64,000 bases of DNA from Campanula takesimana. Taxonomy: Eukaryota > Streptophyta > Magnoliopsida > Asterales > Campanulaceae. Below, one piece after another: positions 55,917-64,000 of this stretch. The notes under the pieces are model-generated. The model did not search any database and was not told the origin of the DNA. It was given only the letters and a program-made list of their open reading frames with translations. The stretch spans positions 1,612,001-1,676,000 of the forward strand of contig JAOWBW010000087.1 in NCBI GenBank assembly GCA_026119855.1, given 5' to 3'. The translations under genes and the position numbers were made by a program. Numbering within the stretch: the stretch's first letter is position 1; the number at the start of each line of letters is the position of its first letter.

Positions 55917-57680
55917 TGTTGATTGTCCACCCCGTCCTCCCCGTGATCAACACTACTCACAATGTCTCGAATTAGAGAAAGAACATCCTCTTCATGTTCC
56001 ATGCTCAAGGAAATAATCTGTTGACGAGGTCCTTGTTGTCTACAACATTTTTCTTTCAAAGAAAAAAACGAAAACGCACCCCATCTTTTGTAAAACTCAG
56101 AGAATTTTTCCTCCCATCATAAACAACACCAAGATCAAATTGCCAAGGTCTACCCAACAAAATGTGGCATGCATTCATATCAACAATGTCACATAAGACC
56201 TTATCTGTATAACGACCAATAGAAATAGGAATAAGACATTGTTCATGTACCTTGATTTTGCCGACATTACTAATCCACCCCACAGAATAAGGAGTAGGAT
56301 GTGTGCGTACCTCAAGTTTCAACTCATCGACCAACTTACGTGACACCAAATTTTCGCTACTACCACTATCAACAATAATTGTAGAAGCAAAAGTATGTAC
56401 CTTCCCATTGGTGAGAAAAATATTGTGCCGTTGCGGATCAGTTTCCTCGATTGGAGTAGTCAGCATAAGCTTGCGAACCACATAGGACGCATGATCATCA
56501 CCATCGTCTTCGTCATCAAGATTAGGGTCATAAACTACTTCTGGCTCCTCATCATCCTCGTCATCCTCAAGAAACCCATCACGTTCCACCATATGGACCC
56601 CTTTATCCTTACCACTAGTACAATTACTAGAGATATGACCCGGTTGACCACACTTAAAGCATTTATTCCCATGAGGCTTTGCATATGTATTAGCAGGATT
56701 GGGAACATTATTATTACGACGTACCAGTTGAGTCCTTGTGGCAATTGGTTGTTTCCCATCATCGTTCTTAGAACCCGCGGCCGGTGTTTGCTCTGAATCT
56801 TCATCGTTAAGAACAACAGAATTTTTGGCTTGGGTACTAGAGGAAGATGCATCACCAAACTTATGAAAAGTTGTAGGGGAACGAAAAGAAGAGGCCAATT
56901 GAGTCTCTACCTTTTTTTTTGCTCTAGTAATAGTCTCATTCATCACGAACGAAGAAAACAATTCTACTTGATTTTTGATACCAAGACGAAGACCTCCAAT
57001 AAACCTTGAAACCTGTTGTGCTTCCGTTTCATATAAATCCACCCTTACAGATATGGCTAAGAAATCATGAACATATTCCTCCACTGTACGACTTCCCTGT
57101 TTACAATTAAGGAGTTTGGTGTAGAGGACGTGCTCATAATCATCAGGCAAGAAACGACCCCGCAACTCCTGTTTCATATCTCTCCATGTACGAATAGGTG
57201 GTTCATTAGTACGAGCTCTTAATCTTGCCAATTGTCCCCACCATGTAGAAGCTCCACCCTGCAATTTGTAGGCTACGTAAGGAACCTTTCGTTCCTCCTC
57301 AACTTGCATCAAGTCAAAGAATTTTTTGACCTCTGCAAGCCAATCCATAAAATCCTCAACCAAAAAATCACCGTTAAATGATGGAATATTTGCCCGAATT
57401 TTAGGGCGTGGGGGTGCTCCCATGACCCCTCATCACGATTATTACGGTTAACTCTACCGTACGGATCAACGTGACGGAGATTTTCCTCACGCGCGCCGTT
57501 TCGGTTTCTGGGGTTGACATCACCACCTCCACCAACTGCTAAACGCCCCATTGTTGCCATAAGCTCCTCAAATTGCGCTGCTTGCTGCGCCTGCTGTGCT
57601 GCTTGGGCCGCCAAGAGTGCATCTTGACGCGTTGCTTGTTACTCCAACAGGCGTGTAAGAGCCGCGATATTAGCATTCAT
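55917..57680 (-). pseudogene. Ty3/gypsy gag-protease pseudogene (unit D)
   Basis: Copy of the pseudogene in A, with the shared premature TAA (57641-57639) and the shared frame shift near 57422, followed by an otherwise intact 455-codon frame (57423-56056). The CCHC knuckle (CFKCGQPGHISSNC) and DSGSSENLVS are kept. Private substitutions include A to K before LVDELKLEV and E to V in LAEVKKFFD. The C-terminus differs from A because of one extra A in a run near 56064. Confidence 0.85.
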
Positions 57681-57750
57681 GGTGTGTGTGTCCTCGTTGT
57701 TTCCTACACCGTCAACCATCGTCCAAGGATCGTCCTTTTCTGATACCAAC

Positions 57751-58228
57751 TGATGTAAAACGCAGCGGAATGATAAATATTAATTGATCGAAATCAATTA
57801 ATCTGCAAGGAATTAAAATTCCCAAGAAGAATTTCAAAGAAATTCTTGAACAAGAAATAAAGGAGGTTAAAGAAAAAGAGATAAACAATTGCAAAGCAAT
57901 TCTGAAATTAATAATAATCAACTTGTCCCAAATAAAAGACTACAAAGAGTATTAATACTAAAACCAAAAGAAAACCCTAACTTAAAAGGGAATTCAAAAT
58001 TAAAAAGGAATAATAATCTCAAAACCCGGAAAGAATAGCAGAATACGGAAACTAAATATTCGACTTTGCTGCCGGACACGATCGTGCTTGAAAAGAAGCA
58101 CGGTCGTGCGTTTGATGTCGTGAAGCACTTCCTTCAGCCGAAATTGCGCACGGTCGTGCGTTGATCTGGGCACGGCCGTGCCGTTTCGGTCAAGCTGGTC
58201 TTGAGCCTGGCCTTGGCGTTCTTGCACT
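57751..58228 (-). mobile_element. Gypsy 5' LTR, 3' portion (unit D)
   Basis: Copy of 27574-28050 with the same four near-palindromes. A truncated Stowaway MITE follows at 58229-58385. Confidence 0.6.
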
Positions 58229-58385
58229 TCATCAGAAAAGTAAAGTGGGAAAGAGAAAGTGGGTAGGGAGTTTTTGTTGTGAGAATGACACCCACTTTCC
58301 ATTTTAGGTAATAAAGCAAAGTAAGAACCTTAAATTGGGACAGACTAAAAAGGAAAGTAAGAACCTTAAAGTGGGACAGAGGGAG
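58229..58385. mobile_element. Truncated Stowaway MITE (unit D)
   Basis: Copy of 28051-28208, ending GGGACAGAGGGAG before TA. Poly-A lengths after it differ again, with one A to T interruption. Confidence 0.75.
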
Positions 58386-58551
58386 TAGTAACTATTACTT
58401 TTGACAAACCGAAAAAAAAAAACTATAAAAATTTTAAAAAAGCAAAAAAAAAATAAAAAAAAAAATGGGCCTATGAGAGGCTGCCACATGGCAGGATCGC
58501 CCCCCATGTGTCATGGAGCCGGTTCGTGGGTCGGGTCGGGCGGGTAAAAAA

Positions 58552-60409
58552 GGCGGATCTAGGATTTAAGGTCAGGGGGTCAAAATTTTACGGGACATTT
58601 TTTTTTTTAAATGCTCTATTAAAGACAAATTAACCGGACTTAAAGATACCGTTCTTATGAAGTCGTAAGAACCATTGAGAGCCCTTAAAATGTTCTCCTC
58701 CTCCATTGAACTACACAAAAAGATAGGTTTCACCGTATTTACCCATGCCATGCACTTGTTTTCTAGCAGTAAACATGTTGCCTAGTAGATACGTTGCGTG
58801 CTTCTAATTTCCTTAAATCCCTGCATGTTAAGGAAAAGAAAAGAAAATAAAAATTTAACTAGGAAGATCTACTAATGGAAAATTTAGTAGTGAAGTTCTG
58901 TTTACTTCATCAGAATACTAAAAACTTCATTTCCTCCCTCTTCCAAAACAACAGTCTATATTTTAAACCCTTTAATCATGTGTAGTGCATACAGCCCTGG
59001 GACCGGAGGGGTAACAGTATTAGCTATGTTAAGACCAATTGGTACGGAAAACTCAATTCCATCATGGTTCAAACTCGAACCACTTTTGGACAAACGGTTT
59101 GTGACCCGAGTTAACGAGGTCTTCCATGGTGATTGAACTAGTCCCCTATATTTTTGAAGGAAAAAAGGAAGTAAGCTCGAAGGTCAAGTTTCCAGTAGGT
59201 TCACATAGGAAACCTGCAACTTGCGTCTACCAAAACAAATATGTTCAGCAAGACTGACAATCAAAACAAATTTGTTGGGCCATTTGTCAACTACAAGAGT
59301 TCTAATAGTACTCCCTCTGTTCTAAAATGGTCTTCCTATTTGCCATTTCGCATTGTCCCAAAAAGTTCTTCCAATTTCTACAATTTGTGCTTAAAAGTGC
59401 ATAAACAAAACATGGTTAGTGAAGCAAGTGTTCATATTTTTAAAAAGTTTGAATAGTCAAATGGCTAGATCATTTTGAGACGGAGAGAGTATTACAAAGA
59501 TAATACCAATTGGTGATTTGATTGTTTCAACTGTACTAATACAAGCAACATAGCCAACACCTAAAATCCGAATCCCAATTCACCAATACCACATAGAATA
59601 AGCATAATCAACCTAATTCAACTAAACAGTAATCATTCGTGATCAACTATGTTTCATTATTTGAAACTGTGCATTTTTTTTATTTTTATTTTTTAAAGGA
59701 CTATTGCTGAAATTGTTAAAAAAAATATTGCTGAAAATGTTAATAACTTACCAAATAAAACTACATAATCTAAACAATAAATCAGTTCTAATGTTAATGA
59801 AATTCCAAAAGAGAAAGGGAAGGCATCTGGCATCATCCTAAGTGGGGTAACTCTGAAATTTTGGCATAACAAGGAATTGAAGCAAGTGGAATTTGCTTTC
59901 AAATACTCCAGCTATAGATTCAAGAAAGCTAAAATTGAATTATTAAGAGAAAACTAAAACCCTAACTTTTTTGGGATTCAGAAATTTTGGGATTTTTGGA
60001 TTTGAGATTAGATACTGAGAAGAGGCGAATAGCCGATAAAGGGAGAGAAAAAGATACCTGTTCAAATCGGAAAAAATGGTGGTGGCGGCGCCGGTGCAAT
60101 TGTCTCTCCGATTTGTCTCCTCAACTCACAATCGTAAAATGGCAAAAGGGAAAACAGGAAAATGAACCCAAACAGCGAACGGCAAACTAAATTAATAACT
60201 GAAGGTCTGTTGGGTAAATTTACTTTATATATCTAGGGTTTAATGTAAAAATTGAGGGGGTCAATGATATTTTTTCAAGGGGGTCAATGGTAATTTTTCA
60301 GGGGGGTCAGAGTCAAAATCTCAAAAAATTTAAGGGGTTAAAGTGGGGATAAACGGAAAAGTCAGGGGGGTCAATTGACCCCCTCCTCTCCAACGTACAT
60401 CCGCCCCTG
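58552..60409. mobile_element. hAT-like element with internal Stowaway MITE (unit D)
   Basis: Copy of 28373-30231. The internal MITE is at 59311-59489. The GC-rich CACCGGCGCCGCCACC segment (minus strand) and the donor-like GTATCTTT are also conserved. Confidence 0.6.
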
Positions 60410-60776
60410 CATGAGACGAGTTTTTCATGTTCTCACCTAAGTTTTTGTCTTTATCAATTATACCAAGGGAAGGAGAGTTGAAAATTTAGGAGACAACGGT
60501 TGAAGTACATTTTCTGTAAACTGTTATATACTGATGAGAGACTAACAAAAGCATTTTGCTGTCCACGCCAATGATTTATTCTTTTCAAAAAGTCAAGCTG
60601 CGGGAATCAAACTTTATCATTTTTATGTTTCCTTTATCCATGTCCATATCAATGTCTGTCTGTGGGTGAAGCTGACTATCCAATATCCATACTGACAATC
60701 AGTATACTATTAGGTCTTTTTTTTTTCTTCAAAATATTACTTTGCAATCATATATTAAATAAGTTGTTCTTATGAA

Positions 60777-61204
60777 AAACTTGTTTTACACTAAGAAATG
60801 GAATAACAGGTTTTTCGTAATTACCTGCACTAATTATCATATACATGTTTTAATATATCACTAATAAAACATTCAAACAATCACTTTTATTGGTAGTGTT
60901 AAAGATTGCCGATTGTACTGTTTTCTTGTTCTAATGTTAAAAAGTGTCGGTTGTAGTATTGAAACATGCCTCTTACAATATCAAAGAGTGTCAGTTGTGT
61001 TTTTATAAGTTCCGAGACAAGTGCTTGCACTAGTGTTAACAAGTGTAGCGTGCAGTATATAAAAATGCCTCCTACAGTCATAAAGTGTCTGGTGGGTTTC
61101 TATAAGTTCTGGTTTACAACAATGCCACCACGCCTTGTAAGAACGTTTCACTTATTTACAGAAATGTCACCCCCGCATTTTGAAAATACGAAACAGGATT
61201 TTTC
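60777..61204. mobile_element. Foldback element remnant (unit D)
   Basis: Copy of 30598-31025, sharing the B-type variants. Confidence 0.6.
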
Positions 61205-61288
61205 GGAGATTTCACATATTAAATTAAGTGTCTGAATTCCAGTTTAACCATATTAATATACTGTACTGATCATCAATTTGGATAGTCA

Positions 61289-62094
61289 TGTTTTTCTTTG
61301 CGAAAGCAAACAATACATTGCTTGCATTAATAAAATGTAGGAAGACAGCGCTCTACAACAGTAATCTCATTTTTTTTTACAAAAAACGTACAATCTTTAA
61401 GAAACCGTTCGCGGCGGAACCTAAAACATCTCGTATAATGATGTATAACCCTAAACCAAATATCCGACGAATGTCTTTACATACAATGAATAGTGACTGA
61501 CGAATGCCTTTACATACAATGAATAGTGACGCATAAATGCTTCTCCATGCAAAACTTGGACCTGACCCAATACCGGCCTTCAGAAAACTCCCACACGGGA
61601 AAATTTTGGTTCTGAGGACATGACAAACTAACACATTTGGGCCGACAACAAGTGTCAAACCAAGCATGTGAATCATTCCGCCCTTCACGCCGCTTCGCGG
61701 GTCATGGGTCAATTTTGAGCTAGCTCAAAATTAACCCACTTGATCACTAGCTAGCATAGTTGGCCCAATGGACCACTAGCTTGCATGGTTGGAAGCCCAC
61801 ACTTGATTGGTACCTCTTTAGATGAGTTATATTAAATACTCTCATCATTTCTTTTTCTAGCCAATGTGGGATATGGCTTTCCATATCCCCTAAACTCTTC
61901 ATTCACCACTATCAAGCTGCACTCTTTAGTCATTAATTTCTCATTCACTCGGAAATGAGTTTGAGAAAATAAATGCATTTTCCTAATCTACACTAAATGG
62001 GGATTTTAATTTTGCAACTTAATTTGTTTAATATAAAATTAAACTCATTTGGAATTTAGGTCAAAACATGTTTTTGCAATACCCATTTCCAACA
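61289..62094 (-). mobile_element. Copia 3' LTR, minus strand (unit D)
   Basis: Copy of 31110-31915 next to the polypurine tract. One private change is ACTAAATGGGGA near 61993 where the others have ACTAAATGTGGA. Confidence 0.75.
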
Positions 62095-62105
62095 ATCCCC
62101 CACAT

Positions 62106-64000
62106 GAATGATAATTAATGTATGCATGCAGATTCATTAGAAGTTCCAGCAAACTATTATCGCATAAGGATCGGTAGCTTGTGGCCTTGAACCTTCTTTA
62201 GTAAGATACTATCAGATATACTGGTCACTTGGTAGTGTGATGCTTTGAACCAATTGATTGTATCGTGTATACCGAGACAATGGTAATTACACAATAATGA
62301 TTCACTTTATTGTTCTCACGTTTTTGTCCATTTCGTCCCTAGATTGTATCTTAATTCATAAGTGTTCTTTTAGAAGCGACCCTTATTATTTCTCATTTAT
62401 ATAGGTGATCTCATATGAAGAGTATCCTGCTACTCCACCATATAGGTATAGGAATCATTAAAAGTTGAATAACTTACCCTTACCACTGTTGCAGGCACAT
62501 ATACTTGGAAGCTCTAGGAATGAGTATGAAACATGTTCCAAGTGTTTCATCTCTAAACTTTCAAAACTTAGTTGTCTCTTTGAACCAAGGTCTTGGGATC
62601 TCCAATTCTCAAGGTTTAGTTTCCGCTAAGAAAGTTTCTTTAGTTGTGGATTTTAAACCCATTCTTCATAACAACTTAAACATTTGATCTCTATTTATTC
62701 CTTTTGTAAGCTGATCCGCTAGATTATCCTTTGACTTTACATAATCAACAACGATAACTCCATTTGAGAACAATTGTCTAATGGTATTATGTCTACGACG
62801 AATGTGTCTAGACTTACCATTAAACATACTACTTTGTGCCCTTCCTATTGCCGACTGAGTATCACAGTGAATTGGCACATCGGACACATGTTTATTCCAA
62901 CAAGGAATATCTTCCAATAGATTCTTTATCCACTTAGCTTCTTCTCCAGCTTTGTCTAAGGCTATAAACTCAGATTCCATCATTTTTCGAGCTATACAAG
63001 TTTGTTTGGATGATTTCCATGACACCGCTCCTCCACCTATTGTGAAAACATATCCACTTATGAATTTGGAGTCCTTTGTGTTAGATATCCAATTAGCATC
63101 ACATTATCCTTCTAATACTTCTAGATATCTATTATAGAGTATCCCTCCCATAATTTATTGTAAACTTTAAGTATCTCAATACTCTCGTTAATGCTTTCCA
63201 ATGATCCTTACTAGGATTACTCGTGAATATTCTTAGTTTGCTCACTGAATATGCGATGTCTGGACGTGTAGAATTTGTTAGGTACATTAGACTTTCAATT
63301 ATTCTAGCATATTCTAATTGAGAAACTGGTTCCCTTGATTTTTGACTAAATATAGAGTCAAGTCTACTGAGGTCTTAGCCGGAGAACTATCAATGACGTT
63401 GAACCTCCGGAGAACATTTTCAAGATAATGGGATTGTGACAGGAATATCCCTTCTGATGTTTTAGAAATCTTTATTCCTAGGATGACATCAGCGCCCATA
63501 TCTTTCATGTCAAAATGCTTCTTTAACATGCCTTTAGTATTCATGATTAAACCATGAGTACTTCCCATTATCAACATGTCGTCTACATAAAGGAAGACTA
63601 TCACAAATGAATTGGATGTCCTTTAATGTAGATACATTTGTCACATTCGTTTATCTTGAAACTATTTGACAAGATTGTTCGGTCAAACATCTCATGCCAT
63701 TGCTTAGGTGCTTTTAGTCCATACAATGACTTTACAAGTTTGCACACATTTCGCTCTTTCCCAGGAACTACAAACCCTTCGGTTTGTTTCATATATCTCT
63801 TCTTCTAGCTCTCCATTTAAGAAAGCTTTCTTCATATCCATTTGATGTATCTCAAATTAATGCAATGCTGCAATAACAATGAGAACGCGAATGGACGTGA
63901 TTCTTGTAACAAGGGAATATGTATTGAAGAAATCATATCCTTCCTTCTGTTTAAACCCTTTGGTTACCAACCGGGTTTTAAACTTATCTATAGATCCATC
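62106..64000 (-). pseudogene. pol: Copia pol fragment: RT and RNase H (unit D, cut by window end)
   Basis: RNase H at 63025-62666 and RT at 63792-63601 and 63604-63314 (YVDDMLIMGS), with the same frame breaks as A and C. The RT region deleted in B is present here. One residue (LYGLKAPKQWHEM) keeps Ala where A and C have Thr, which is probably the ancestral state for copia. Confidence 0.85.

Larger units (their letters stand above)
54551..64000 (+). repeat. Composite repeat unit D, running off the window
   Basis: Third full-type copy, joined to C by the same TCCATT/GGGCC junction that joins A to B, at an offset of 20,003-20,006 bp from B. At many sites it shares substitutions with B against A, but it lacks B's private lesions. 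The right end is outside the window. Confidence 0.9.

Overview
This is plant nuclear DNA, almost certainly from a dicot, and it is made mostly of nested and decayed transposable elements. The signs are Ty3/gypsy and Ty1/copia LTR retroelements with plant-type primer binding sites, CTCCCTCCGT-type Stowaway MITEs with TA target duplications, hAT MITEs, a plant mobile domain (PMD) gene fragment, and AT-rich intergenic DNA. The species cannot be told from the sequence alone. Only one stretch looks like an intact host gene: a two-exon minus-strand gene at 5258-6550 for a 108-residue secreted, cysteine-containing peptide.

Layout. 1-4590: a Tat/Ogre-type LTR cut by the window edge, then the 3' part of a Tat-type gypsy element with antisense extra ORFs (a gypsy-transposon-domain pseudogene and an acidic ORF) and its LTR. 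4591-7180: MITEs and the secreted-peptide gene. 7181-13418: the 5' end of a second Tat element, abutting a gag-only Ogre-like element (8200-13418) with a leader hairpin and three CX2HX4HX4C fingers. 13437-16066: copia LTR and RNase H fragments and LTR-like debris. 16067-20435: a Stowaway MITE and a long-inverted-repeat (MULE/foldback-like) element that holds a second foldback element and a solo LTR. 20436-23897: a tandem array of small hairpins, a hAT MITE with a perfect 8-bp target duplication, and a copia 5' LTR with leader.

23898-64000 is dominated by a 10.17-kb composite unit repeated almost identically. Each unit holds a plus-strand copia LTR and gag fragment, a minus-strand gypsy gag-protease pseudogene with part of its LTR, a hAT-like element carrying a Stowaway MITE, a foldback remnant, and a minus-strand copia 3' LTR plus pol of the same copia family. 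Units A (24376-34547) and B (34548-44160) are direct tandem copies joined at a 6-bp microhomology, TCCATT. B runs on into the rest of the copia element (to 45307). A truncated unit C (51934-54550) and unit D (54551-window end) carry the same junction at a 20,004-bp spacing, so a second, larger duplication copied the first.

Between B and C (45308-51933) lies a minus-strand Tat/Ogre-like LTR with a long mosaic of tandem repeats beside it. Next to that, in antisense orientation, is a two-exon PMD pseudogene whose intron contains a 54-bp tandem repeat, and then a copia LTR and 3' fragment.

Nearly all the retroelement reading frames are dead. Several inactivating changes are shared by every copy of the unit, so the parts were already inactive when the DNA was amplified. 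No rRNA gene, tRNA gene or CRISPR array was seen.
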